A stretch of 64,000 nucleotides of DNA from JAWVFM01 sp963843315 (GCA_963843315.1 CAWJJU010000006.1:124001-188000); one strand, 5' to 3'; counted from the first letter of the stretch, positions 43,285 to 51,837 are shown. Notes: generated by a model from the sequence alone, not told the origin. A program made the numbers and translations.

Positions 43285-44823
43285 ATGAGCGAGACCCGCG
43301 AGAAGTCAGGGCTGCAGGCTGCGCTCGACGCGGCCTACGCCGGCGGGCCCGAACGCCACCATTCAAAGACGGAGGAGCAGGGCAAGCTCGCAGTCCGCGA
43401 CCGCGTCGCCCGGCTGATCGACCCGGACTCGTTCGCCGAGGAGGCGCTTCTCGCGAACTGGGACGGCGAGGGACTCGGCGCCGACGGGGTGGTGACCGGC
43501 CTCGCGACCGTGGCGGGCCGGCAGGTCGCCCTGATGGCGAACGACCCCACGGTCAAGGCAGGCTCGTGGGGCCCCAAGACCGTGGAGAAGATCCTGCGCA
43601 TCCAGGAGCGGGCGCTCGCCCTGGAGGTGCCGCTGATCTACATGGTCGACTCGGCCGGCGCCCGCATCACCGAGCAGGTGCGGATGTTCCCCGGGCGCCG
43701 CGGTGCCGGGCGCATCTTCCACAACGAGGTGAAGCTCTCCGGCCGCGTGCCGCAGGTCTGCGTGCTCCTCGGCCCCTCGGCCGCGGGCGGCGCCTACATC
43801 CCCGCCTTCTGCGACGTCGTGATCATGCGGGAGGGCAACGCCTCCATGTACCTGGGGTCGCCGCGTATGGCCGAGATGGTCATCGGCGAGAAGGTGTCCC
43901 TGGAGGAGATGGGCGGCGCGAAGATGCACACCGGCGTGTCGGGCTGCGGCCACTTCCTCGCGAAGACCGACGAGGAGGCCATCGACGTCGCGCGCTCCTA
44001 CCTCTCCTACATGCCGGGCAGCTGGCGCGAAACGCCGCCGGCCGCGCCGCCGGCCGAGCCGCGCGAGGGCCCGGGCGTGGCCGACGTGGTCCCGGCCGAC
44101 GAGAAGACGGCGTTCGACATCCGCGAGCTGATCGCGGGGATCACCGACTCCGGCTCCTTCCTCGAGGTCCACGCCCGCTGGGCGAAGGAGCTGGTCGTCG
44201 GCTACGCCCGCATCGACGGCCGCGTCGTGGGCCTGGTCGCCAACCAGCCGAAGTTCAAGGGCGGCGTCCTCTTCGTCGACTCCGCCGACAAGGCCGCGCG
44301 CTTCATCTGGACCTGCAACGCCTTCAACGTGCCGCTGCTGTTCCTCGCCGACGTGCCCGGGTTCATGATCGGCACCGACGTCGAGCGCCAGGGCATCATC
44401 CGCCACGGGGCGAAGATGATCTCGGCGGTCTCGGAGGCGACGGTCCCCAAGATCTCGGTGATCGTGCGCAAGGCCTACGGCGCGGGGCTCTACGCGATGG
44501 CGGGTCCCGCGTTCGAGCCCGACTGCTGCATTGCCCTGCCGACGGCGTCGATCGCCGTGATGGGCCCGGAGGCGGCGATCAACGCGGTGTTCTTCAACCA
44601 GATTCAGGCGATCGAGGACCCCGGCGAGCGCGCCCGCTTCGTGGAGGAAAAGCGCGATGAGTACTCGGCCGACATCGACATCCTCCACCTCGCCTCGGAG
44701 CTCGTCGTCGATGCAGTCATCGAGCCGGACGACCTGCGGGCGGAGCTCGTTCGCCGCTTCGCCTACGCGGAGTCGAAGGATCGCGGCTTCACCGAGCGCC
44801 GCAACCCGATCACCCCGACGTAG
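43285..44823 (+). CDS. Acyl-CoA carboxylase, carboxyltransferase (beta) subunit
   Basis: A 512-residue biotin-dependent carboxyltransferase subunit. Two crotonase-like domains: the N-domain oxyanion region GPSAAGGAYIPAFCD, the C-domain VPGFMIGTDVERQGIIRHGAKM and KAYGAGLYAMAG. It carboxylates a short acyl-CoA (propionyl-, acetyl- or methylcrotonyl-CoA; not resolved from sequence). The biotin carboxylase/carrier subunit is not in the window. Together with Ccr and the mutase it would close acetyl- or propionyl-CoA assimilation. Confidence 0.9.
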   Translation: MSETREKSGLQAALDAAYAGGPERHHSKTEEQGKLAVRDRVARLIDPDSFAEEALLANWDGEGLGADGVVTGLATVAGRQVALMANDPTVKAGSWGPKTVEKILRIQERALALEVPLIYMVDSAGARITEQVRMFPGRRGAGRIFHNEVKLSGRVPQVCVLLGPSAAGGAYIPAFCDVVIMREGNASMYLGSPRMAEMVIGEKVSLEEMGGAKMHTGVSGCGHFLAKTDEEAIDVARSYLSYMPGSWRETPPAAPPAEPREGPGVADVVPADEKTAFDIRELIAGITDSGSFLEVHARWAKELVVGYARIDGRVVGLVANQPKFKGGVLFVDSADKAARFIWTCNAFNVPLLFLADVPGFMIGTDVERQGIIRHGAKMISAVSEATVPKISVIVRKAYGAGLYAMAGPAFEPDCCIALPTASIAVMGPEAAINAVFFNQIQAIEDPGERARFVEEKRDEYSADIDILHLASELVVDAVIEPDDLRAELVRRFAYAESKDRGFTERRNPITPT

Positions 44824-44862
44824 CGGCCATCGCAGGATTTAGCTCCCGTTGGGGGGCGGCGC

Positions 44863-44868
44863 TACCGT
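44863..44868 (+). promoter_or_regulatory. -10 element TACCGT for the 44875 gene
   Basis: Ends six bases before ATG 44875 and selects it over TTG 44869. Confidence 0.4.
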
Positions 44869-44874
44869 TTGGGC

Positions 44875-45696
44875 ATGACCCGAAGCGTCAGAGCGCCCGC
44901 GATCGCAGCGGCGGCTTGCGTGAGCGCTCTCCTGCTCCTGCTTGGCGTCGCTTACGCCCTTGCGCCGTTCCCGCGGCTTGACGCGGCCGCGCTGAACGGA
45001 CTCGAAACCCTGAACGGCCCGGTTCCGTACTCGCTTTCGAACTGGATCGCCCACGCCGCGGATCCGTTGCCGCTGGCCGCCATGCTTTGCGTGGTCGTGC
45101 TCGTCGGCCTCGCGGTCGGCCGCTGGCGCCAGGCGCTTGCCGCCGCGCTGGCGGTCGGCGCCGCCAACCTCGCCACCCAGATTCTCAAGGTCGCCCTCGC
45201 CCACCCGCGCTATCACGGGACGCTGCCGCACCAGATCGAGCCGGCAGCCTTTCCCAGCGGGCACGCGACAGCGGCAATGTCGATCGCCCTGGCCGCGGTG
45301 ATCGTCTCGCCGTCGCGCTGGCGGGGGCTCGTCGCGCCGTTTGCGTGCACATACCCGGCGGCCGTCTCGATCTCGATCCTCATCCTCGGCTGGCACTTCC
45401 CCAGCGACGTCCTCGGCGGGCTGCTCGTGGCCGCCGCGTTCGCGTTCGGCGCGGTGGCCATCCTTCGCTTCGTGGTGGGCGGCGAGGTCACGTCCCCGCG
45501 GCTACTGCGCCTGAGCCCGGCCCCGGTCGCCGTGGGGCTGGCCGCTCTCGCATTTGCCGGCGTCTACGCCCTCGCCCGCGCGGGCGAGTTGGCGAGCTTC
45601 GCCGCCGCCTATACCGCGGCCGTGGCGGTGGCGCTCGGCACCCTGCTGGCGAGCGCGGCGCTGACGGCGTCGGCTTCGCTGCTGGCCGACCCCTAG
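44875..45696 (+). CDS. PAP2-family membrane phosphatase
   Basis: A 273-residue membrane protein with about seven helices and the PAP2 active site: KVALAHPRYH (C1), FPSGHATAAM (C2) and GWHFPSDVLGG (C3) with catalytic His and Asp. It likely dephosphorylates a lipid such as phosphatidic acid or undecaprenyl pyrophosphate. The last two helices extend beyond the core. ATG 44875 is favoured by the -10 spacing. Confidence 0.85.
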   Translation: MTRSVRAPAIAAAACVSALLLLLGVAYALAPFPRLDAAALNGLETLNGPVPYSLSNWIAHAADPLPLAAMLCVVVLVGLAVGRWRQALAAALAVGAANLATQILKVALAHPRYHGTLPHQIEPAAFPSGHATAAMSIALAAVIVSPSRWRGLVAPFACTYPAAVSISILILGWHFPSDVLGGLLVAAAFAFGAVAILRFVVGGEVTSPRLLRLSPAPVAVGLAALAFAGVYALARAGELASFAAAYTAAVAVALGTLLASAALTASASLLADP

Positions 45697-45743
45697 GCGA
45701 GCGCGCGCCTCGCCTCTCTTGAGGTTCGCTTGAGGTCCGTGGA

Positions 45744-45749
45744 TATGCT
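45744..45749 (+). promoter_or_regulatory. -10 element TATGCT for mtnP
   Basis: Ends eight bases before ATG 45758. A TTGAGG -35-like box lies 19 bases upstream (45719-45724) and recurs at 45730. Confidence 0.5.
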
Positions 45750-45757
45750 GGCCTGAG

Positions 45758-46552
45758 ATGTCTCGTCTTGCGCTTCTCGGCGGCCGCTACCTCCTCGGGC
45801 TCGACATCGCCCAGGGCGGCGAGGAGGTGGAGATCCCCGTCGGGGATCAGCGCGTCAAGGCGATCGAGTTCGAGCGCTACGTCGTGCTCTCGCGCCACGG
45901 CCACGACGACTACGTCCTGCCGCACCGCATCGACCACGGCACGCACCTGAGGGCGCTGCGAGAGCTCCACTGCAGCCATGTGCTGTCGATCGGCTCGGTC
46001 GGCTCCCTGCACCCGGAGATCCCGGTGGGAACGCTGGTGAGCCCCGACGACTTCATCGCCTTCGGGCCCAGCCCCACGATCTTCGGCGGCGAGCGCGCCC
46101 ACATCGTCGCCGCCTTCGACGACCGGTGGCGGCGCCACGTCAAGCGCACATGGAAGGAGTGGGGGAACGCCGACCTTCGCGACGGCGGCGTCTACTGGCA
46201 GTCCGCCGGGCCGCGCCTGGAGACCAGGGCGGAGATCGCGCTGATTGCCCAGGCCGCCGACCTGGTCGGCATGACCCTGGCCTCGGAGTGCACCGTGGCC
46301 TGCGAGCTGCACATGCGCTACGCGGCCGTCTGCATGGTCGACAACCTCGCCAACGGCATCGCGAGCAAGGGCCTCACGATCGAGCGCCTCGAGGCGGGCC
46401 GCGCCGCCAACGAGGAGCTCCTGGGCTCCGAGCTGCGCGCCGTGGTGCCCCGCCTCGCCGAGGAGGTCGCCAACGAGGACCAAGTCCTCGACACGCCCAA
46501 CCACGTGCCGCACTTCCACCGCGAGCGATCGTCGACCGAACCGATCGGGTAG
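45758..46552 (+). CDS. mtnP: S-methyl-5'-thioadenosine phosphorylase-like
   Basis: A 264-residue PNP/MTAP-family enzyme that phosphorolyses 5'-methylthioadenosine to adenine and methylthioribose-1-phosphate. Blocks: LSRHGHDDYVLPHRIDHGTH (family RHGxxHxxPPH), IGSVGSLHPEIPVGTLVSPDDF, SAGPRLETRAEI and VGMTLASECTVACEL. Purine nucleoside phosphorylase is an alternative, but the neighbouring MTA/SAH deaminase supports a role in MTA recycling. Confidence 0.83.
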   Translation: MSRLALLGGRYLLGLDIAQGGEEVEIPVGDQRVKAIEFERYVVLSRHGHDDYVLPHRIDHGTHLRALRELHCSHVLSIGSVGSLHPEIPVGTLVSPDDFIAFGPSPTIFGGERAHIVAAFDDRWRRHVKRTWKEWGNADLRDGGVYWQSAGPRLETRAEIALIAQAADLVGMTLASECTVACELHMRYAAVCMVDNLANGIASKGLTIERLEAGRAANEELLGSELRAVVPRLAEEVANEDQVLDTPNHVPHFHRERSSTEPIG

Positions 46553-46640
46553 GCGGTCGTCCGCCGAGCGGGCGGCGCTGCGAAGCGGAATGGGGCAGTG
46601 AGGGTGGCCGAGTGGCTGCTCCGGCCGCCGATTTCTGCCG

Positions 46641-46683
46641 CCTTCCTGCCTTTGACCCCTGTAGGGGCCACAACGCAGGAAGG
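46641..46683. repeat. Two-tier palindrome A in the mtnP-mtaD gap
   Basis: Outer stem CCTTCCTGC/GCAGGAAGG (9 bp), inner stem CCCCT/AGGGG. Abuts palindrome B exactly. May terminate mtnP transcription or regulate mtaD. Confidence 0.5.
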
Positions 46684-46724
46684 TTTGCTGCTTTTTCCAC
46701 CTATACGGTGGTGAAAGCAGCAAA
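46684..46724. repeat. Two-tier palindrome B in the mtnP-mtaD gap
   Basis: Outer stem TTTGCTGCTTT/AAAGCAGCAAA (11 bp), inner stem CCACC/GGTGG around TATAC. Back-to-back with palindrome A. The 270-base gap holds no gene. Confidence 0.5.
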
Positions 46725-46810
46725 GCCTCCGAAGGACGGCCGCTCTCGTCCCCTCAATGATTTTTGTTCCGCCGGCGGCGCCGCGAACGCGCACGGCAGA
46801 CCGCGAGCGC

Positions 46811-46816
46811 GATAAT
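46811..46816 (+). promoter_or_regulatory. -10 element GATAAT for the 46823 gene
   Basis: Ends six bases before GTG 46823; leaderless start predicted. Confidence 0.5.
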
Positions 46817-46822
46817 CGCCAC

Positions 46823-48079
46823 GTGAGCAACCTCACCGTCACCGGCGCGACCCTGGATGGACAGCCGGTGGGCGTTCGCTGCGAGGCCGGCTCGATCGCC
46901 GCGATCGGCTCGGAGGTCGTCCCGGAGACCGGCGACGAGACCCTCGACGGCGCCGGCCTCGCGCTGCTGCCGGGCCTGGTCAACGGCCACACGCACGCCG
47001 CCATGACCCTGTTCCGCGGGTTCGCCGACGACCTGCCGCTGCTGGAATGGCTCTCGGAGCACATCTGGCCCGTCGAGAAGCGGATGGACGACGAGGACGT
47101 CTACTGGGGCACGCGGCTTGCGTGCGTGGAGATGATCCGGACGGGAACGACGTCGTTCTGGGACATGTACTGGCACGCCCACGCCGCCGCGAGGGCGGTG
47201 GAGGACGCCGGCGTGCGAGCGGTCACCGCGGCGCCCCTGATCGACGACGCCGACGAGTCGAAATCCGGGCGCGCCTGCGCCGACGCCGACCGCAGCCTGG
47301 CCGAGATCCGCGAGGCCGGCGGCGAGATGGCGCAGCCGGGATTCGCTCCTCACGCCATCTACACCCTTTCGCCGAGGTCGCTGCGCTGGGTGGCGGAGCG
47401 CTCGGCCGAGCTGGGGATGCCCGTTCAGATCCATCTCTCGGAGACCGAAGGGGAGGTCCTGGACTGCCTCGAGACGCACGGGATGCGCCCCGCGATGCTG
47501 CTGGATTCGGTCGGCCTGCTCGGGCCCCGGACGATCCTCGCCCACGGCGTGTGGCTGGACGAGGCGGAGCTCGACCTCATCGCCGAGCGCGGCGCGACGG
47601 TGGTCACAAACCCGGTGGCGAACATGAAGCTGGCCGTCGGCGCCATCTTTCCCTACCCGGCGGCGCGCGAGCGCGGCGTCAGCATGGGCCTCGGCACCGA
47701 TGGCGCCGGCTCCAACAACTCGCTGGACCTGCTGGCCGACGCCAAGGCCTTCGCCCTGGCCCAGAAGCATGCCGCCCGCGACCCCGCGGCGGTGACGGCC
47801 GCCGAGACCATGCGGCTGGCCACCGGCGGGTCGTCGCAACTCCTGGGCGGCGGGCGCCTGGAGGCCGGGGCCCCGGCGGACTTCATCCTGGTCCGCTCCG
47901 ACGCGCCGGAGCTCAGCCTGGGAGCGCTGGACGCCGGCCTCGCCTACTCGGCTTCGGGCTCCGTGGTGGACGCCACGATCGTCGCCGGGCGCGTGCTGAT
48001 GCGAGGCGGCGCGGTTGCGGGATCCGACGAGGTCGTGGCCCGCGCCCGCGAGCGGGCCGCGGGGCTCGGGCTGCGCTAG
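46823..48079 (+). CDS. mtaD: 5-methylthioadenosine/S-adenosylhomocysteine deaminase
   Basis: A 418-residue amidohydrolase deaminating methylthioadenosine and/or S-adenosylhomocysteine to the inosine forms. Metal ligands: NGHTHAAM, QIHLSETEGEV, LAHGVWLDE and GTDGAGSNN. GTG 46823 is supported by the GATAAT box. It shares a pathway with the phosphorylase at 45758, but palindromes and a new promoter separate the two. A related guanine or other deaminase cannot be excluded. Confidence 0.85.
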   Translation: MSNLTVTGATLDGQPVGVRCEAGSIAAIGSEVVPETGDETLDGAGLALLPGLVNGHTHAAMTLFRGFADDLPLLEWLSEHIWPVEKRMDDEDVYWGTRLACVEMIRTGTTSFWDMYWHAHAAARAVEDAGVRAVTAAPLIDDADESKSGRACADADRSLAEIREAGGEMAQPGFAPHAIYTLSPRSLRWVAERSAELGMPVQIHLSETEGEVLDCLETHGMRPAMLLDSVGLLGPRTILAHGVWLDEAELDLIAERGATVVTNPVANMKLAVGAIFPYPAARERGVSMGLGTDGAGSNNSLDLLADAKAFALAQKHAARDPAAVTAAETMRLATGGSSQLLGGGRLEAGAPADFILVRSDAPELSLGALDAGLAYSASGSVVDATIVAGRVLMRGGAVAGSDEVVARARERAAGLGLR

Positions 48080-48086
48080 GGGCTGC

Positions 48087-48485
48087 CTATTCGGGCCAGA
48101 AGCTCTCGAGCATCTCAGCGCGCTCCTGCGCCCCCCGCTCGAGGGTCGAGAAGAGCAGCAGCTCGGCCTCCTCGTCCGTGTCGTTGTGGATCGAGCGGTA
48201 CGCATCGGCGCCGATCCTCACCGCGGTCTTCGGCCCCGCCTCGAACACGTCGTCGCCGATCTTGAACGTGACGATGCCCGTGATCACGAAGTAGATCTCC
48301 TCCTGGCCCGGATGGCGGTGGCCGTAGGAGCCGCGCCCGCCCGTGCCGGGCGGCATCGACCGCCAGCTGAAGGAGACCTGCTCGTTTCCGAGCGCCTCCG
48401 TGTAGTGGCGCATCTCGCCGTAGCCGGGCCACTTGGCCATGAGGTCCACCGCCTCCTCGCGCGAGGTGACGGTGTAGTCGCTCAC
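48087..48485 (-). CDS. Cupin-domain protein
   Basis: A 132-residue cupin. Motif 1 (GRGSYGHRHPGQEEIYFVITG) retains two His and Glu; motif 2 (GPKTAVRIGADAYRSIHND) retains one His, giving a complete 3-His/1-Glu-like metal site. GTG 48485 overlaps the stop of the upstream gene (GTGA). Enzymatic role unknown. Confidence 0.75.
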   Translation of the reverse strand: MSDYTVTSREEAVDLMAKWPGYGEMRHYTEALGNEQVSFSWRSMPPGTGGRGSYGHRHPGQEEIYFVITGIVTFKIGDDVFEAGPKTAVRIGADAYRSIHNDTDEEAELLLFSTLERGAQERAEMLESFWPE

Positions 48486-48841
48486 TCTTCGACCTCCGGC
48501 GCGAGGTCCTCGCGCCCCGGGTCCTGCCCCTCCTCGCCGTCGTCGTACTCCTCATCGCCCTGCTCGAGCGCGGTCTCCGACACCGAATCGCCGGCGCCCG
48601 GGTGGTACCTGGTCTGAAAGGTCTGGAGGGTGACGTCGAGCGCGTCCTCGTCGACGGGGACGTCATCGGCGATGCGGACCCAGTCCGCGCCCTCGTAGGC
48701 CTCCATGTTGAAGATCTCCTGGTCGATCGAGGGGGAGTCGTCGACGATCACGACGACCTCGGTCTGAGGGTTGAAGTACGTGCCGGGGCGGACCAGGAGC
48801 TCATCGAGCTCGACGACGTGGGAATCGCGATCGGTGCTCAT
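48482..48841 (-). CDS. Acidic hypothetical protein
   Basis: A 119-residue protein: N-terminal beta-rich segment (LLVRPGTYFNPQTEVVVIVDD), then a very acidic, probably disordered C-terminus. No family recognised. A TAGGAT box lies six bases before ATG 48841. The cupin gene is translationally coupled downstream. Confidence 0.65.
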   Translation of the reverse strand: MSTDRDSHVVELDELLVRPGTYFNPQTEVVVIVDDSPSIDQEIFNMEAYEGADWVRIADDVPVDEDALDVTLQTFQTRYHPGAGDSVSETALEQGDEEYDDGEEGQDPGREDLAPEVEE

Positions 48842-48847
48842 ACCCTG

Positions 48848-48853
48848 ATCCTA
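48848..48853 (-). promoter_or_regulatory. -10 element TAGGAT for the 48841 operon
   Basis: Ends six bases before ATG 48841; leaderless. Confidence 0.5.
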
Positions 48854-48870
48854 GTGGGCGGCTGTGACCG

Positions 48871-49326
48871 TCACTGCCCGAGGTTCTCGAGGTCGCGGAG
48901 CTGGCGCTCGATCTCGGCCTCGACATCCAGGGGCTCCTCGCCGCGACGCGCCCGGCGGTGGTTCCTGGCCACGACGAGGTCGCGGACCTCGGCTCGAATC
49001 CCCGCGTCGATCCTGGTCTCCGCGCGCGTTTCGTCGAGGAGTCGCTCGAGCTCCGCGTTGACGTCCAGCGGCGTCTGCCCCCGCTCGGCCTGACGGAAGG
49101 CCTTGGCCTCGAGCATCTGGCGAATCTCCGCCTCGCGAGCCGCGGGCGGCGTCTCGGAGATGCCCCCGCCAGATGACGCCTTGGGGTCGTGGTCCATCCC
49201 GAACGAGCCCTTGCCGATCTCGTCGAATACGTTGCGGGCCCCGAGGACGAAGCTCAGCAGTCCGAGTGGAATCGCGATCGCGACGATCAGGATGATCACG
49301 TCGCCGTTCGACACCGCCAGCGGCAC
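48871..49326 (-). CDS. Small membrane protein with repeated short helical units
   Basis: A 151-residue protein with one N-terminal TM helix (VIILIVAIAIPLGLLSFVLG) and a charged helical tail. The tail carries three similar segments: REAEIRQMLEAKAFRQAERGQTP, RIDAGIRAEV and RRGEEPLDVEAEIERQLRDLE. The recurring pattern RxGxxPLDVxAE...RLL appears twice (near 84 and 128), recalling SHOCT-like oligomerisation motifs. Function unknown. Confidence 0.55.
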   Translation of the reverse strand: MPLAVSNGDVIILIVAIAIPLGLLSFVLGARNVFDEIGKGSFGMDHDPKASSGGGISETPPAAREAEIRQMLEAKAFRQAERGQTPLDVNAELERLLDETRAETRIDAGIRAEVRDLVVARNHRRARRGEEPLDVEAEIERQLRDLENLGQ

Positions 49327-49333
49327 GCACCCA

Positions 49334-49339
49334 AGCCTA
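49334..49339 (-). promoter_or_regulatory. -10 element TAGGCT for the 49326 gene
   Basis: Ends seven bases before GTG 49326. Confidence 0.45.
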
Positions 49340-49393
49340 CGCCGTGCTCTCGGCGGAGGTGCCCAACCCTCTCGGCCATGGGGGTTCCTGCGC

Positions 49394-49399
49394 TATCCT
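49394..49399 (+). promoter_or_regulatory. -10 element TATCCT for the acyl-CoA dehydrogenase gene
   Basis: Predicts a start near 49406, directly at the palindromic operator, with a leader of about 60 bases. Confidence 0.45.
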
Positions 49400-49406
49400 G
49401 GCGTTG

Positions 49407-49422
49407 TTGACTGACTAGTCAA
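49407..49422. promoter_or_regulatory. TetR-type operator at the +1 of the acyl-CoA dehydrogenase gene
   Basis: TTGACTGACTAGTCAA: arms TTGACT and AGTCAA with a 4-base spacer. Length and half-sites resemble operators of TetR-family fatty-acid regulators in actinobacteria. The regulator itself is not in the window. Confidence 0.55.
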
Positions 49423-49468
49423 TCGGTTTTTTCGCAAACCAGAGAACTTTCCGAAAAGGAGCACCTCA

Positions 49469-50689
49469 GTGGTCGATTTCACGCTCACCGACGAGCAGAA
49501 GGATCTGCGCGAGCTCGCGCACAGCTTTGCCGAGAAGGACATCCGCAAGGTGGCCTGGGAGTACGACCGCGAGGGCACCTGGCCCCAGGACATCATCGAC
49601 AAGGCCTGGGAGGTGGGGCTCATGAACACCCACACCCCCGAGGCCTACGGCGGGCCGGGCCTGGACTACCTCTCCGGATGCCTGATCGAGGAGGAGCTCG
49701 GCTGGGGCTGCTCCGGCATCGGCACGAGCCTCGCGGCCAATGGCCTCGCCGCGGCTCCGGTTGCGCTTGGCGGCTCCGAGGAGACCAAGAAGGAGTACCT
49801 CGGGATGCTCTGCGAGGAGCCCAAGCTCGCCTCGTTCTGCCTCACCGAGCCCGACGCCGGCTCCGACGTCTCGGGCATGCGCACCACGGCCACGAAGAAG
49901 GGTGACAAGTACGTCATCAACGGCTCCAAGTGCTTCATCACCAACGGTGGCTACGCCGACTGGTTCACCGTCTACGCCAAGACCGACAAGGAGGCGGGCC
50001 ACCGCGGCATCAGCGCCTTCGTCGTCCCCAAGGACGACACGGTCACGGTCGACAAGAAGGAAGACAAGATGGGCCAGCGGGCCTCGAACACCGCGACCAT
50101 CACCTTCAACGACACCGAGGTCCCGGCGCAGAACCTGCTCGGCGAGGAGAACCACGGCTTCAAGCTCGCGATGATGACCCTCGACCGCACGCGCCCCGGC
50201 GTGGCGGCGATGGCCACCGGCATCGCTCGCGCGGCCTTCGAGTTCGCCGCCGAGTACTCCAAGGAGCGCGTCCAGTTCGGCGTGCCGATCGCCATGCACC
50301 AGGCGGTCGCGTTCATGATCGCCGACATGGCGACCAAGGTCGAGGCTGCGCGCCTGCTCACCTGGCAGTCGGGCGTGCTGCTCGACCAGGGCAAGCGGAA
50401 CACCCTCGCCTCGTCGCACGCGAAGCGCTTCGCCGCGGACAGCGCGATGGAGGTCACCGTCGACGCCGTGCAGGTCTACGGCGGCTACGGCTTCATCAAG
50501 GAGTACCCCGTCGAGAAGCTCATGCGCGACGCCAAGATCATGCAGCTGTACGAGGGCACGTCGCAGATCCAGCGGCTGGTCATCGCCAAGGAGGTCCTCC
50601 TCGGCCGCAACGTCGACGAGCCGGCTCAGACCGCTCAGGAGACGCAGGTCGAGCAGGCCCAGTCGGAGACCGCCGCGGCAGTCGCGTAG
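49469..50689 (+). CDS. Acyl-CoA dehydrogenase
   Basis: A 406-residue flavoenzyme. Family blocks: PEAYGGPGLDYL, CLTEPDAGSDVSGM, DKMGQRASNTATI, and the catalytic-base loop QLYEGTSQIQRLVIAKEVLLGR (Glu in YEGTSQ). It resembles short/medium-chain dehydrogenases. GTG 49469 follows AAAAGGAG. It could serve beta-oxidation, or the C5 methylsuccinyl-CoA step of the ethylmalonyl-CoA pathway, but methylsuccinyl-CoA dehydrogenases usually carry a long N-terminal extension that is absent here. Confidence 0.9.
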   Translation: MVDFTLTDEQKDLRELAHSFAEKDIRKVAWEYDREGTWPQDIIDKAWEVGLMNTHTPEAYGGPGLDYLSGCLIEEELGWGCSGIGTSLAANGLAAAPVALGGSEETKKEYLGMLCEEPKLASFCLTEPDAGSDVSGMRTTATKKGDKYVINGSKCFITNGGYADWFTVYAKTDKEAGHRGISAFVVPKDDTVTVDKKEDKMGQRASNTATITFNDTEVPAQNLLGEENHGFKLAMMTLDRTRPGVAAMATGIARAAFEFAAEYSKERVQFGVPIAMHQAVAFMIADMATKVEAARLLTWQSGVLLDQGKRNTLASSHAKRFAADSAMEVTVDAVQVYGGYGFIKEYPVEKLMRDAKIMQLYEGTSQIQRLVIAKEVLLGRNVDEPAQTAQETQVEQAQSETAAAVA

Positions 50690-50702
50690 CGGGGGTGGGG
50701 CT

Positions 50703-50800
50703 GGCCGTCGGGCATTGCCCCGTCGGGCAGCTCCGCGTCCTGCATCGCACCCTTCTCGCATCCATGCTGCGAAGGCCCGTCGGGCCAACGCCCGACGGCC
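50703..50800. mobile_element. 98-bp palindromic element, intergenic copy
   Basis: Ends in perfect 11-bp inverted repeats (GGCCGTCGGGC and GCCCGACGGCC). Contains a GCCC/GGGC hairpin, the core TCGCAC...CTCGC...TCCATGCTGCG and a GGCCC/GGGCC hairpin. Colinear with the copy in fbiC at 30133-30229. Non-coding and too short for a transposase: REP- or MITE-like. Confidence 0.55.
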
Positions 50801-50831
50801 ATCCCCCGTGGACGCCGGGAGAACGCCCCGA

Positions 50832-50872
50832 AGTGCCGACTTGTAGTCGCATAGCGACTACAAAGCGCCACT
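50832..50872. terminator. Two-tier hairpin, copy of dispersed hairpin
   Basis: Inner stem TTGTAGTCGC (10 bp, perfect) around loop ATA, with weak outer arms AGTG/CACT. The 19 bases 50843-50861 differ at two positions from 26958-26976, and CGCCACTCG follows in both. Confidence 0.5.
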
Positions 50873-50998
50873 CGCGGCGAAGACAGCCACGGGGTGCGCC
50901 TTCGCCGCCGCTCACGTACCCTCACTGATCCGCAGCGGTTCCGCGGAACCGCCTCCGCGGCGCGGACGGCCACTGGCAGCCCGGACGGCCGCCCGGGC

Positions 50999-51259
50999 CT
51001 ACCCCTGCGGGCTCTGGCGGTTCGGGCGGACCGCCACCATCAGGCCCACGACGTTCAGGATGATGACCCCGAGCACGACGACGCTCGCCCAGTCGTTGAT
51101 CTCCTTGCCCGTCCAGTAGCCGAGCGCGATGAGGACCGCGGTCGACAGGACGGTGTAGACGGCGAGCCCTCGGTTCGACCGAAGCTGGACGCCGGTGGTG
51201 GGGACGGTGAGGTCGATTCGCTCGAACTGGTTGCGGTCGGTCACCTGCATGTTCGCCAT
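50999..51259 (-). CDS. Small two-helix membrane protein
   Basis: An 86-residue protein: short N-terminal beta region (FERIDLTVPTTGVQLRSN) and two TM helices (AVYTVLSTAVLIALGYWTG and SVVVLGVIILNVVGLMVAV). ATG 51259 has GAGGAGA upstream. Unknown function; divergent from padR. Confidence 0.55.
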   Translation of the reverse strand: MANMQVTDRNQFERIDLTVPTTGVQLRSNRGLAVYTVLSTAVLIALGYWTGKEINDWASVVVLGVIILNVVGLMVAVRPNRQSPQG

Positions 51260-51339
51260 GGGGCTCTCCTCTTGTGTGGATCGGCTCGTGACCGAACCTA
51301 GTCCCGTCGCCGCCGCGCGTCGGTGACTTCGCGCACACA

Positions 51340-51345
51340 TACACT
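51340..51345 (+). promoter_or_regulatory. -10 element TACACT for padR
   Basis: Ends six bases before ATG 51352; leaderless. Confidence 0.5.
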
Positions 51346-51351
51346 CGGGCC

Positions 51352-51837
51352 ATGGCGAAGGCGCGCGGCAGCCAGGCGAAGCGCTCGCCCGACGCCGTGG
51401 CGCGGGCGGCGCGAGCGGCTCGGGAGCGCGGGGCCGAGGCCGCTCCGAAGGCCCGGCCGGCCGGCCGCTCGATGGACGTGTTCGGCGGCGAGATCCGCCG
51501 CCGCGACCTCTTCCCGCTGCTGGTGCTTCACCTGCTGGCCCGGGAGCCCGGGTACGGCAACCGGCTGATCGACGAGATCGAGTCGATGACCGAGGGCATG
51601 ATCTCGGTAAATCCCAACACGATCTACCCGCTGTTGCGAGAGCTGGAGGCGCGCGGGATGATCGCCGGCAAATGGGAGCATCCCGACCGGCGAACGCGCC
51701 GCTACTACTCGATCACGGCCGCGGGGCGCCGCGAGTATCGGCGCCTGGTGGCCGAGGTGGAGCCGTTCCTCGACTCCGTCATCCGCTCGGTGGGGCTGAT
51801 CAAGAGCGAGATCTACGGCGCCGATGGCGACCGTTAG
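51352..51837 (+). CDS. PadR-family transcriptional regulator
   Basis: A 161-residue regulator. A basic, Ala-rich N-terminal extension (about 1-40) is followed by a PadR winged helix (FPLLVLHLLAREPGYGNRLIDE, NPNTIYPLLRELEARGMI, RRYYSITAAGRREY) and a short C-terminal dimer helix. It overlaps the SRPBCC gene by 14 bases, so the two are likely co-regulated. Confidence 0.87.
   Translation: MAKARGSQAKRSPDAVARAARAARERGAEAAPKARPAGRSMDVFGGEIRRRDLFPLLVLHLLAREPGYGNRLIDEIESMTEGMISVNPNTIYPLLRELEARGMIAGKWEHPDRRTRRYYSITAAGRREYRRLVAEVEPFLDSVIRSVGLIKSEIYGADGDR

Larger units (their letters stand above)
50690..50998. other. 309-base gap without genes, rich in palindromes
   Basis: No plausible gene. It holds the 98-bp palindromic element (50703-50800), a dispersed hairpin (50832-50872) and an 8-bp stem CGGCGAAG/CTTCGCCG (50875-50882 and 50900-50907). 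Confidence 0.6.

Noticed and set aside
46553..46822. Small genes in the mtnP-mtaD gap
   Set aside because: Short frames on either strand run across palindromes and lack start signals or similarity.
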